Source: Erysipelothrix sp. | GTDB taxonomy: Bacteria; Bacillota_I; Bacilli_A; Erysipelotrichales; Erysipelotrichaceae | Assembly (NCBI GenBank): GCA_018335655.1 | Contig: JAGXRX010000043.1 | Span: 1-46,537, forward strand | DNA length: 46,537 nucleotides | Direction: 5' to 3' | Part shown: in pieces, positions 1 to 7,812 of the stretch | Layout of the letters: each line of letters opens with the position of its first letter | How positions within the stretch are numbered: position 1 is the stretch's first letter | The notes under the pieces: generated by a model | What the model saw: the letters and a program-made list of their open reading frames with translations, nothing else | Databases searched by the model: none | What the model was told of the DNA's origin: nothing | Translations under genes and position numbers: made by a program

Positions 1-372
1 GAAGATGCAATTCTAGCAATGAAGGTCATACGACCTGAAATTAAGATTGAAGTGAGTGTTGAACCACATACATTCTTTGGCATTGAAGAGCCATGGCGAA
101 TACTATGTGAGAACCTTATTGATAACGCACTTCGTTATGCTCAAACAAAAATTATAATTAAAGTTAAAGGTAAAGTATTAGAAGTGTTTAATGATGGTGA
201 ACCCATTGAAGCTGAGCGTATTCATCGTTTGTTTATTCCTTATGAAAAAGGCAAGAATGGTAACTTTGGTTTAGGACTTGCGATTGTAAAGAAAATTGCG
301 AATACATTCAACTGTTCTGTAAGTGCTAGGAATCATAAAGAAGGTGTAAGTTTTATTGTAAGAGCAAACTAA
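1..372 (+). CDS. Sensor histidine kinase, C-terminal end (partial)
   Basis: ATP-binding (HATPase_c) end of a two-component sensor kinase; the 5' part lies outside the window and the frame is open from base 1. Visible motifs are the N box ENLIDNALRYA, a G1-like NDGEP turn and the G2 box GLGLAIVKKIA, in the usual order. The catalytic domain would use ATP to phosphorylate a histidine that is not visible here. The sensor domain and partner regulator cannot be named. A two-way terminator follows directly, so this is the last gene of its operon. The kinase-domain call is firm; the signal is unknown. Confidence 0.85.
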   Translation, partial: EDAILAMKVIRPEIKIEVSVEPHTFFGIEEPWRILCENLIDNALRYAQTKIIIKVKGKVLEVFNDGEPIEAERIHRLFIPYEKGKNGNFGLGLAIVKKIANTFNCSVSARNHKEGVSFIVRAN

Positions 373-400
373 AAACATCCTTGCGGATGTTTTTTAGTTT
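371..400. terminator. Bidirectional intrinsic terminator
   Basis: Stem ACATCC / GGATGT with loop TTGC, flanked by an A-run on the left and a T-run on the right. It serves the histidine kinase gene and the convergent SPFH gene. Confidence 0.8.
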
Positions 401-402
401 AG

Positions 403-1302
403 TTATTTGGTTTCGCCTTCAAGAATTGCTTTAGCACTAGCTAACAATCCTGAGATGTCTTGAATTGATGAAGGAATGATAATCTTAGTAGCTTGTCCAT
501 TAGCAACTCTCTCAAAAGTTTCAAAACTTCTTAATGTGAGATATGCTTGGTCAGGTTTAGCTGCCTTCAAGAGTTCAACCCCTTTAGCTTGAGCTTCATA
601 AACACGCTCGATAGCTTCTGCTTCCCCTTCAGCTTCACGAATTAATGCTTGCTTCTTAGCTTCAGCACGAAGGATTGCTGATTCTTTTTCCCCTTCGGCA
701 ATAAGGATTGATGAACGTTTTTCCCCTTCAGCAATCAAGATTGCAGAACGGCGTTCACGCTCAGCTCTCATTTGTTTTTCCATCGCATCTTGAATATCAC
801 GTGGAGGTTGGATGTTCTTCACTTCAACACGGTTAACTTTAATTCCCCAAGGGTCAGTAGCTTCATCAAGAATACTTCTCATCTTAGTGTTAATAATCTC
901 ACGTGATGTAAGTGATTCATCAAGTTCTAAATCCCCGATAATGTTACGAAGAGTAGTTGCTGTTAAGTTTTCAATTGCACCGACTGGATTAATAACCCCA
1001 TAGACATAAAGCTTTGGATCAGTAATTGAGAAATATACAACAGTGTCAATCATCATTGTAACGTTATCTTTAGTGATAACTGGTTGAGGTGCAAAGTCCT
1101 TAACATATTCTTTAAGGGTAACACGAGCTGCAACACGATCAAGAATAGGAATAATGAAATGTAAACCTTGGTATAATGTGCGATCATAAGCTCCTAATCG
1201 TTCAACCACAAGGGAGAAAGATTGAGGAACAACACGAACTGTATACGATAAGATAATAATAGTTACGATTAAAAAGGCGACTAAAAGAATAATAACTTCC
1301 AT
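403..1302 (-). CDS. SPFH/Band 7 stomatin-like membrane protein
   Basis: 299-aa stomatin/paraslipin-type scaffold, expected to oligomerise at the inner face of the membrane. One N-terminal hydrophobic segment (about residues 3-22) is followed by the SPFH domain (about 25-185; ERLGAYDRTLYQGLHFIIP, then VKNIQPPRDIQDAMEKQMRA at its end). A charged coiled-coil at about 185-240 holds three near-copies of an 11-residue unit (SAILIAEGEK type). A C-terminal tail follows. It lies 13 nt downstream of NfeD, the standard SPFH-NfeD pairing. The family assignment is firm; the cellular role (membrane microdomains or protease control) is inferred from relatives such as QmcA. Confidence 0.92.
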   Translation of the reverse strand: MEVIILLVAFLIVTIIILSYTVRVVPQSFSLVVERLGAYDRTLYQGLHFIIPILDRVAARVTLKEYVKDFAPQPVITKDNVTMMIDTVVYFSITDPKLYVYGVINPVGAIENLTATTLRNIIGDLELDESLTSREIINTKMRSILDEATDPWGIKVNRVEVKNIQPPRDIQDAMEKQMRAERERRSAILIAEGEKRSSILIAEGEKESAILRAEAKKQALIREAEGEAEAIERVYEAQAKGVELLKAAKPDQAYLTLRSFETFERVANGQATKIIIPSSIQDISGLLASAKAILEGETK

Positions 1303-1315
1303 GGTTTTTCCTTTC

Positions 1316-1747
1316 CTAGTTAACCGCTTTGACGATTAACTTAGCTCCTTCAATAGCTATGACTTCTACAAGTTGACCTTCATCAATTGATTTTTTATCA
1401 ATCGATTGAGCACTCCAGACAGAACCAAAGACTTTAACTTGTCCCCAACTTGTTGATGTGATAGGAACTAATAAAGTTGCTTGAGCACCAATAATTCGGT
1501 CTTGATTGGTTGGTACAATATTGCCTCGGAAATAATTCGAAGCAAGTGGACGAATGGCTAATAATGAAGCAATTGCAACAACTAAGAACAGGATGACTTG
1601 TAGCGGAATAGGTCCTCCAAGCCAAAAGACGATGAGTGCAACTAATGCACCAAGCGAAAACCAAATCGAAACAAGTGTACCAGCCGTTTCAACCTCAATA
1701 AGAAGGGTAGCGACCAAAATAACAACCCAAATCCATAGTTCCATCAT
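1316..1747 (-). CDS. NfeD-family membrane protein (short form)
   Basis: 143-aa NfeD protein of the short type without a ClpP-like protease domain. There are N-terminal transmembrane segments (about residues 5-75) and a C-terminal OB-fold-like part (about 80-143: IIGAQATLLVPI, then GSVWSAQSID, then GQLVEVIAIEGAKLIVK). NfeD proteins partner SPFH proteins, and the adjacent gene is one, so they probably form one membrane complex. It sits in the middle of a three-gene leftward operon, 8 nt after the upstream ORF. The role in the complex is known only from family context. Confidence 0.9.
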   Translation of the reverse strand: MMELWIWVVILVATLLIEVETAGTLVSIWFSLGALVALIVFWLGGPIPLQVILFLVVAIASLLAIRPLASNYFRGNIVPTNQDRIIGAQATLLVPITSTSWGQVKVFGSVWSAQSIDKKSIDEGQLVEVIAIEGAKLIVKAVN

Positions 1748-1755
1748 ACACCTCC

Positions 1756-2124
1756 TTAAGGGTGAACCTGCGTGAGATCAATGACTAACATATGACTTTT
1801 AGCATCAAACTGTGAAAGAAAGCGTTGCCCAGTCAACGGTTGATCGATTAAAGCACTGATTTCATCGCATACTAACTTATTACTAATTCTACCATATCCC
1901 TTGCCAATTGACACCTTGTGAAGTTGTTCAAGAGGAACAAGTTTTAAGTCCACTTCCCGTTTAGTGATGGGCTTAATGGCCACTTTATTGGATTCCTTAT
2001 TAAATCCAATGGTGACATAACGTACATCATTGAAAAATGATGCGGCTGATGCGTTAAGCGTAATATTGGTTGGGTACACACGCACAATCAGTGCATGAGC
2101 ATTCCCGGTTACCCATTCATACAT
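1756..2124 (-). CDS. Unknown 122-aa protein, first gene of the NfeD/SPFH operon
   Basis: Not recognised. It is a soluble-looking 122-aa protein with no membrane segment or signal peptide and an alternating hydrophobic/polar pattern suggesting beta structure (HALIVRVYPTNITLN; FNDVRYVTIGFN), then a charged lysine-rich centre. The start is supported by an excellent ribosome-binding site (AAGGAGG, 8 nt before ATG) and a promoter. It is co-transcribed with NfeD and the stomatin-like gene, so a part in that membrane complex or its control is possible but is pure inference. Confidence 0.75.
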   Translation of the reverse strand: MYEWVTGNAHALIVRVYPTNITLNASAASFFNDVRYVTIGFNKESNKVAIKPITKREVDLKLVPLEQLHKVSIGKGYGRISNKLVCDEISALIDQPLTGQRFLSQFDAKSHMLVIDLTQVHP

Positions 2125-2145
2125 AGCATTAACCTCCTTGGCATC

Positions 2146-2174
2146 ATTATATTATTTTTCTTACAAAACTTCAA
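2146..2174 (-). promoter_or_regulatory. Promoter of the unknown-NfeD-SPFH operon
   Basis: Read on the minus strand: -35 TTGAAG, 17-nt spacer, -10 TATAAT, then AAGGAGG before the ATG. This is a good housekeeping-sigma match. Confidence 0.7.
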
Positions 2175-2216
2175 TATCTTTGCTACATCAAGCAAGCGAA
2201 ATAGTTGAAAATTAGG

Positions 2217-2222
2217 TATAAT
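2217..2222 (+). promoter_or_regulatory. -10 box 6 nt before ATG (predicted leaderless start)
   Basis: TATAAT followed by AATAAC and then the ATG at 2229. Transcription would begin at or next to the start codon, and no ribosome-binding site is present. No convincing -35 box is seen. Confidence 0.5.
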
Positions 2223-2228
2223 AATAAC

Positions 2229-2999
2229 ATGAATGATTTATATAACCATAAAAACCAACCGATGTACTATCGGTATCACCATAATGTTGATACAACACTA
2301 GTTTTCTTGCATGGTTGGGGCCAATCAATGATTATGATGGAACCCTTTGAAACCCATTTTCAGAAAAAATATTCGACATTAAATATTGATTTTCCAGGTT
2401 TTGGATTGAGTGCTCCATTAAATGATGCTTGGACGATATATGATTATGCAGATGCTCTAGAAGCACTGCTTGACCATCTTCAAATTAAGAATCCTATATT
2501 TGTTGCACATTCATTTGGTGCGAGAGTAGCTTTGATATTAGCTCATCGATTACAACCTCAACAAATGATTCTCACTGGGGCAGCTGGATTAAAACCAAAA
2601 TTATCTTTAGGAACACACATTAAAGTAAGAGCATATAAGCTATTGAAAATTGGTTTACGTGTCCCTGTTGTTGGAACAAAACTCGTTCCTTTAAAGACTT
2701 TTTTTGGAAGTGAAGATTATCGACAAACCCAAGGAGCATTAAGACAAACATTTGTCTCTGTTGTTAATGAAGACCTTAGCAAGATTTTAAAAGAAATTCA
2801 AACCTCAACATTACTCATTTGGGGTGATAAAGATGATGCAACTCCACTTTGGATGGGTAAGACGATGGCAAAGAACATGAAAGATGCTGCGCTAATCATA
2901 TTTGAAGAAGATGATCATTATGCATACTACCATCAACGTGTAAGAACTATTCGAATTATTGAAACCTTTATAAAACAGAACAAAGAGGTAACCCCATGA
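2229..2999 (+). CDS. Alpha/beta-fold hydrolase
   Basis: 256-aa alpha/beta hydrolase. Motifs: the oxyanion-side LHGWG near residue 27, the nucleophile elbow AHSFG, the acid in LIWGDKDDATP and the histidine in DDHYAYYHQ, which form a complete Ser-Asp-His triad. The substrate is unknown. The ATG at 2229 is preferred: a longer reading would use TTG at 2205, which lies upstream of the -10 box. The stop overlaps the MurF start (ATGA), so the two are translated together. The context is cell-wall precursor synthesis, but a role there is only inferred. Confidence 0.88.
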   Translation: MNDLYNHKNQPMYYRYHHNVDTTLVFLHGWGQSMIMMEPFETHFQKKYSTLNIDFPGFGLSAPLNDAWTIYDYADALEALLDHLQIKNPIFVAHSFGARVALILAHRLQPQQMILTGAAGLKPKLSLGTHIKVRAYKLLKIGLRVPVVGTKLVPLKTFFGSEDYRQTQGALRQTFVSVVNEDLSKILKEIQTSTLLIWGDKDDATPLWMGKTMAKNMKDAALIIFEEDDHYAYYHQRVRTIRIIETFIKQNKEVTP

Positions 3000-4582
3000 C
3001 ATTAGAAATGATCAGTTTAGTTGGAGCGATGGCCTTGAGTTTATGGCCACGCATGAAACATGCTTTGCATATGTTTCAACAAAACCGTTATGAACATCCA
3101 CGCTATATTCCGTGGGTACTTCAAAGTAAATCCACATGGGCTCTTTTTTTCTCAACTTTATTATTAGGGTTAGCCTTAGTATTGAGTGTTGTCATTGACC
3201 AACCTTGGGTAGGTGTTTTGTTTTATTTGCTTGTTGCCTTTGGTTCACGGTTATTTAAGAGAAAAGAGAAGTTTGTTAAACCACTTGTGTACACATCACG
3301 TGTTAAACGTCAGATCTTTGTTTTCTATGCATTAGTGATTGGTGTACTAGTAGGAATTACTTTTATTTCTGAAGATTCATCATTTACTATCATTATTCTT
3401 GGATTAGCTGTATTAATCATGCATGTACTCATGCACTTTGTGATGATGCTTGTGGGATATTTGACAGCACCTCTTGAAAACATTGTTCATCGCCTCTACA
3501 TGAGAATCACACGCAAAATTCTTAAAAGAAACAAAAGACTTGTTAAGATTGGAATTACAGGTAGTTATGGCAAGACAACATCAAAGAACATTATGAATGA
3601 AGTTTTATCCTCTTCCTTTTATACACTCATGACACCTGCCTCATACAATACCCCAATGGGGATTACAAAAACTGTAAGAGAACTATTAAAACCAATTCAT
3701 CAAGTCTTTGTATGTGAAATGGGTGCTGATAAGATGAATGACATCCATATTTTAATGGGGATGGTAAGACCACAGTTTGGTCTTGTGACAGAAGTGGGTC
3801 CAGTTCATCTAGACACATTTAAAACACAGGAAAACATACTTAAAGAAAAGATGAAAATGATTGAAGAATTACCAACTAGTGGATGTGGTTTTATAAACTA
3901 TGATAATGAGTTAATTCGAAATTATCATATTAAAAATAAAGTTCCTGTCGTTAAGATTGGACTTGAACACCCAGATTGTGATTATCGTGGAGAAAATATC
4001 TCAGTAACTCCTTTAGGATGTAAGTTTGATGTCATTAGTAAAGAAGGCATGCATATCACTTTAGAAACGAAACTTCTTGGCCGTCACAATGTTATGAATA
4101 TCTTATTTGCAGTCGCTGTTGCTCGTCATTTGCAAATTGATTGGGATACTATTGCGAATGCTATTAAGAATTTGAAACCAGTTAAAAACCGTTTAGAACC
4201 AAAAATCTTATTCGGTTTAAACTTCATCGACAATGCTTATAATTCAAATCCTACAAGTGCTAAACACTCACTTGAAGTCTTAAAGATGATGCCAGGTATA
4301 CGATTCCTTATCACTCCTGGTATGGTAGAACTCGGTGACAAGACCGATGATTATAATGAAATCTTTGGAGCTTCAATGATTAATCATGTAGACGAAGTAA
4401 TACTTATTGGGAAAAATGGATCACTTCCAATTCAAAAAGGACTTATGAATAGTGGGTTTGATATGAACCATGTTCACGTCGTTAACTCAACGCATGAAGC
4501 CTTCGACGTTGTTAAAAAGAAGGCAACATCACAAGATACAATTCTTATAGAAAATGATTTACCAGACGCATTTATACATTAA
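2996..4582 (+). CDS. murF: MurF-type Mur ligase with N-terminal membrane domain
   Basis: 528 aa. Mur-ligase ATPase core with P-loop GITGSYGKTTSKN (about residues 183-195), the central GRHNVMNILFAVAVA stretch, and the MurF-like NAYNSNPTSA and PVKNRLEP motifs. MurF joins D-Ala-D-Ala to the UDP-MurNAc-tripeptide. Ddl, which makes D-Ala-D-Ala, lies two genes downstream and supports this choice over other Mur ligases. Unusual: the first 170 or so residues contain about four hydrophobic segments in place of the normal soluble UDP-substrate domain, so the enzyme is probably membrane-bound. It starts by ATGA overlap with the hydrolase gene, with GAGGTAA upstream. The last codons lie inside the terminator stem. 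Confidence 0.85.
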   Translation: MTLEMISLVGAMALSLWPRMKHALHMFQQNRYEHPRYIPWVLQSKSTWALFFSTLLLGLALVLSVVIDQPWVGVLFYLLVAFGSRLFKRKEKFVKPLVYTSRVKRQIFVFYALVIGVLVGITFISEDSSFTIIILGLAVLIMHVLMHFVMMLVGYLTAPLENIVHRLYMRITRKILKRNKRLVKIGITGSYGKTTSKNIMNEVLSSSFYTLMTPASYNTPMGITKTVRELLKPIHQVFVCEMGADKMNDIHILMGMVRPQFGLVTEVGPVHLDTFKTQENILKEKMKMIEELPTSGCGFINYDNELIRNYHIKNKVPVVKIGLEHPDCDYRGENISVTPLGCKFDVISKEGMHITLETKLLGRHNVMNILFAVAVARHLQIDWDTIANAIKNLKPVKNRLEPKILFGLNFIDNAYNSNPTSAKHSLEVLKMMPGIRFLITPGMVELGDKTDDYNEIFGASMINHVDEVILIGKNGSLPIQKGLMNSGFDMNHVHVVNSTHEAFDVVKKKATSQDTILIENDLPDAFIH

Positions 4583-4596
4583 TGCGTCTTTTTTTT
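4564..4596 (+). terminator. Intrinsic terminator overlapping the murF stop
   Basis: Stem GACGCATT / AATGCGTC followed by eight T. The TAA stop of murF lies at the loop/right-arm border. Confidence 0.85.
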
Positions 4597-4621
4597 AAGT
4601 GCAACATCGCTTGGTTTGGAG

Positions 4622-4627
4622 TATAAT
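4622..4627 (+). promoter_or_regulatory. Probable -10 box of the Nudix-ddl unit
   Basis: TATAAT shortly after the murF terminator, giving a 5' leader of about a dozen bases. The -35 box is weak. Confidence 0.45.
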
Positions 4628-4646
4628 GTGAAAGAGAGAAAAAGCG

Positions 4647-5249
4647 ATGACAATTGAACAATTTGTAATAAAAGTGCTTGGGATTGCTAAGATTGGAAAG
4701 AAATTTTCAAAGGATCCCTATGCTTTAGAAAACTATGAAGAACTACATTTACTCGGTCAAGAGATGGCAGGGACTTTAATGCCATCTGTGGATGCGTGCA
4801 CACTTTTTGAGCGTGACGTCTATCCAACACCGAATCTTTCAGTGCGAATTATCATTACTAATGAAGACAATCAAGTTTTATTTGTAAGAGAAAAGCAAGA
4901 TGGACTATGGTCTGTGCCTGGGGGATGGGTTGATTTGTTTCAAAGTGTGAAACAAGCTGCCATGGCAGAAGCACTTCAAGAAGCAGGAGTCGTCATTTCA
5001 ATTGATCGCATATTATCAATCTTTCAAAGAGAGAAACACAAAGATTATCCAACACTACTTTCAGAAACATGTATCTATTTCCACGCTGTGATTCTTGAAG
5101 GAGAACCACATGCTGGTTTTGAAACATATGAAACAATGTGGGTTAATATAGATGAAGAATTACCTACTTTATCACGTAAGAATTCTAGTAACGAGATTAT
5201 GACTGCTTGGAGATGCTATAAAGAACAACAGCATCCATACTTTGAGTAA
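4647..5249 (+). CDS. Nudix hydrolase with Nudix_N_2-type N-terminal domain
   Basis: 200 aa. An N-terminal helical region (about residues 1-60) is followed by the Nudix fold, with YPTPNLSVR and VREKQDGLWSVPGGW typical of the family once described as acting on X-linked nucleoside diphosphates. The Nudix box (about 91-113) departs from the consensus: the usual REUXEE reads AEALQE, so the arginine and one metal-binding glutamate are replaced. Some relatives also vary here, so activity is possible but uncertain. It lies 12 nt before ddl and is probably co-transcribed with it. The substrate cannot be told from sequence. Confidence 0.87.
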   Translation: MTIEQFVIKVLGIAKIGKKFSKDPYALENYEELHLLGQEMAGTLMPSVDACTLFERDVYPTPNLSVRIIITNEDNQVLFVREKQDGLWSVPGGWVDLFQSVKQAAMAEALQEAGVVISIDRILSIFQREKHKDYPTLLSETCIYFHAVILEGEPHAGFETYETMWVNIDEELPTLSRKNSSNEIMTAWRCYKEQQHPYFE

Positions 5250-5261
5250 ACAGGAGAAACC

Positions 5262-6428
5262 ATGAAATTAAACGTCGGAATATTTTTTGGAGGTGCATCA
5301 GTAGAACATGACATCTCAATCTTATCAGCAATGCAAGCTATTGCAGCTGTCAACAAAGATCACTATCATGTGATTCCTCTTTATTTGAATAAAAAGGGAA
5401 TCTTAGTAAGTGGTAAAGCTTTAGGGGATGTTAAGACATTTAAATCTAGAGCTCTTGTGGAAAGAAAATCAATTCCAGTTACTTTATACAAAGAAGGTCA
5501 GTTTGTGATGGTGAAACACCTTAAAGGATTTCATAAAACAGAAAGACTTGATGTTATTATTCCAGTTGTACATGGAACTAATAGTGAAGATGGAAGTGTT
5601 GCGGGTTACTTAAATGTTATTGGTGCTGTCTATGGAGGAAGTGATGTTATTGCTTCTGCGATTGGACAAGACAAAGTCATCTTCAAACATATTCTTGAAA
5701 ACTCAAAACTTCCAATTGTCCCTTGGTTTTGGTTTTATGCTAGTGATGTGGAAGCATCAAAAGTCTCAATCCTAACCCAAGCTAAACAAATAGGATATCC
5801 TCTTATTTTGAAACCTTCTAATCTAGGTAGTTCTGTTGGGATTGAATTAGTGAAAGAAGAAAGTGAACTCTTTGATGCAATTCAGCGAGCTAGTCAGTTT
5901 GATGAAAAAATTGTCGTTGAGAAAGCAATTACTAACCTAAGAGAAATTAACTGTTCAGTACTTAAGATTAAAGGACAACATAAAGCATCTGTCTGTGAAG
6001 AAGTAAGTAAGAATGATGATATTCTTTCATTTAATGATAAATATCAACGCTCAGGTAAAGGAAAACATGAAGGACCAAGTAAAGGAATGGCTTCACTTGA
6101 TCGCATTATTCCTGCTCCACTTGAAGAAGAACAGACAAAGCATATTCAAGGCCTTGCGACAACATGTGCACGTTTACTTAACGTATCTGGTGTTGTTCGT
6201 ATTGATTTCCTTATGGATACCTTAACAAACCAAGTTTATATCAATGAGATAAATACAATTCCAGGATCGTTATCATTCTACTTATGGAATGAGAGTGGGA
6301 TTGATTTTGAATCACTCATGGAAATTCTCATTGATGGAGCGATTGAAAGAGAAAAAAGAAGAGAGAAACTTACATTTACATTTGAGTCTTCAGTATTAGA
6401 AGGATTTAAAGGAACGAAAAAACAATGA
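5262..6428 (+). CDS. ddl: D-alanine--D-alanine ligase
   Basis: ATP-grasp ligase making the D-Ala-D-Ala dipeptide for the peptidoglycan stem. Motifs: GGASVEHDISILSA at the start, VHGTNSEDGSVAGYL, ATP-binding LILKPSNLGSSVGIELV, the omega-loop lysine-tyrosine pair in FNDKYQ, and the metal/ATP end motif NEINTIPGSLSFYLW. The Lys-Tyr pair in the loop points to D-Ala rather than D-lactate as second substrate; this is inferred from family knowledge. At 388 aa it is somewhat longer than usual, with a charged C-terminal tail. Good ribosome-binding site (CAGGAGAAACC). MurF upstream uses its product. Confidence 0.95.
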   Translation: MKLNVGIFFGGASVEHDISILSAMQAIAAVNKDHYHVIPLYLNKKGILVSGKALGDVKTFKSRALVERKSIPVTLYKEGQFVMVKHLKGFHKTERLDVIIPVVHGTNSEDGSVAGYLNVIGAVYGGSDVIASAIGQDKVIFKHILENSKLPIVPWFWFYASDVEASKVSILTQAKQIGYPLILKPSNLGSSVGIELVKEESELFDAIQRASQFDEKIVVEKAITNLREINCSVLKIKGQHKASVCEEVSKNDDILSFNDKYQRSGKGKHEGPSKGMASLDRIIPAPLEEEQTKHIQGLATTCARLLNVSGVVRIDFLMDTLTNQVYINEINTIPGSLSFYLWNESGIDFESLMEILIDGAIEREKRREKLTFTFESSVLEGFKGTKKQ

Positions 6429-6447
6429 AAAATTAAGGAGGTGAATT

Positions 6448-7812
6448 ATGGATTTATTGAATCTAACGCTCGCTGAGTTTAGAACTTTGATTGAGCAAAA
6501 AAAGGTTAAGGATTTACGTTATGTATTCGAAGAATGGCATCCTGCAGATATTGCAGATTTGCTGACACACTTAACCCTTGAAGAGATATTATTTCTCTTT
6601 AAAACAATCAATAAAGAACAAACCTCCCAAGTATTTTCTTATTGCACAATCGATACTCAAGAACGTCTTATTGAGGCCTTTTCAGGGCCTCAGATAAAAA
6701 CACTTTTAGAACACGTTGAATTTGATGATGTCGTTGACTTTTTAGAAGATTTACCAGATGTCCTTGTTCGTAAGGTTCTTCAAAATGCTTCAGATAGTCA
6801 AAGACAAGAAATCAATGTTTTACTTTCTTATCATCCTAATTCTGCAGGGGCACTACTTACCACCCGATACGTAGAACTCAATGAAGAAGATACTCTTAAA
6901 ACTGCTATTGAAAAGGTTCGTCTTCAAGGAAAAGGTGCTGCTAGTATTCAAACATGTTTTGTGGTGAATCAAAATGATCGCCTTATTGGAACAGTCCTTC
7001 TTAAGGAAATGCTCACTAGTAATGAAGACATTCTTATCGATGAAATCATGGAAACTGACATTATTAGTGTAAATACTAAAGATGATCGTGAAGAAGTTGT
7101 TAAAGTGTTCTCCAAATATGACTTATCTGTAGTACCAGTAGTAAATGAGCAATTTTGCTTAGTTGGTATTATTACCGTTGATGATGTCATTGACGTTATT
7201 GAAGAAGAAGCAACCGAAGATATCCAAAGAATGGCTGGGATTACACCGTTTGAAGGATCATACTTACAAACAAGTGTCTGGGATATGTTTAAATCACGTA
7301 TTCCATGGCTTTTAGTACTCATGATTTCTGCAACCTTAACAGGACTTGTTATGGAGTCATATGCTCATATTACCATTGCACTTACAAGTCTTGTCATCTT
7401 TATTCCTATGCTCATGGATACAGCGGGTAACGCAGGTTCACAAGCATCAGCTATGGTTATTCGTGGCATTTCTATTGATCATTTAGATATCAAAGATTTC
7501 TTTGTGGTACTACTCAAAGAAATGAAAGCATCAGTCTTAACAGGTTTAATCTTATTTGTGGTTAATGTGGTACGTATTGTGGTGTTTTCACCTTCCATTG
7601 CGTTAGGTGTTGCGATACTTGTATCACTTGCTATCTTCTTTACAATCGTTTTAGCAAACCTTATTGGGGGATCACTACCGTTAGTAGCTTTACTTATTAA
7701 AGTTGATCCAGCCGCAATGTCAGGACCTGTCATTACAACACTTGTAGATGCCGTCGCACTTATTATCTACTTCAATATGGCTGCCTTTTATCTTGAGAGG
7801 TTCATCCAATGA
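6448..7812 (+). CDS. mgtE: Magnesium transporter MgtE, copy 1
   Basis: 454 aa with full MgtE architecture: helical N domain (about residues 15-125), YHPNSAGALLTTRYVEL linker, CBS pair (about 140-255) that senses cytosolic Mg2+, a connecting helix and about five transmembrane helices (about 280-454). Channel signatures are DTAGNAGSQASAMVIRG and DPAAMSGPVITTLVD, which carries the pore aspartates. A very strong ribosome-binding site (AAGGAGGTGAATT) precedes the ATG. The stop overlaps the start of a second mgtE. No room exists upstream for a Mg2+ riboswitch, since ddl ends 19 nt before. Confidence 0.95.
   Translation: MDLLNLTLAEFRTLIEQKKVKDLRYVFEEWHPADIADLLTHLTLEEILFLFKTINKEQTSQVFSYCTIDTQERLIEAFSGPQIKTLLEHVEFDDVVDFLEDLPDVLVRKVLQNASDSQRQEINVLLSYHPNSAGALLTTRYVELNEEDTLKTAIEKVRLQGKGAASIQTCFVVNQNDRLIGTVLLKEMLTSNEDILIDEIMETDIISVNTKDDREEVVKVFSKYDLSVVPVVNEQFCLVGIITVDDVIDVIEEEATEDIQRMAGITPFEGSYLQTSVWDMFKSRIPWLLVLMISATLTGLVMESYAHITIALTSLVIFIPMLMDTAGNAGSQASAMVIRGISIDHLDIKDFFVVLLKEMKASVLTGLILFVVNVVRIVVFSPSIALGVAILVSLAIFFTIVLANLIGGSLPLVALLIKVDPAAMSGPVITTLVDAVALIIYFNMAAFYLERFIQ

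Noticed and set aside
670-770. DNA repeat array in the SPFH gene
   Set aside because: The near-repeats are coding: they encode the three-fold coiled-coil unit typical of the family.
6428-6448. Mg2+ riboswitch (M-box) before mgtE
   Set aside because: Only 19 nt separate ddl from mgtE, far too little for the element.
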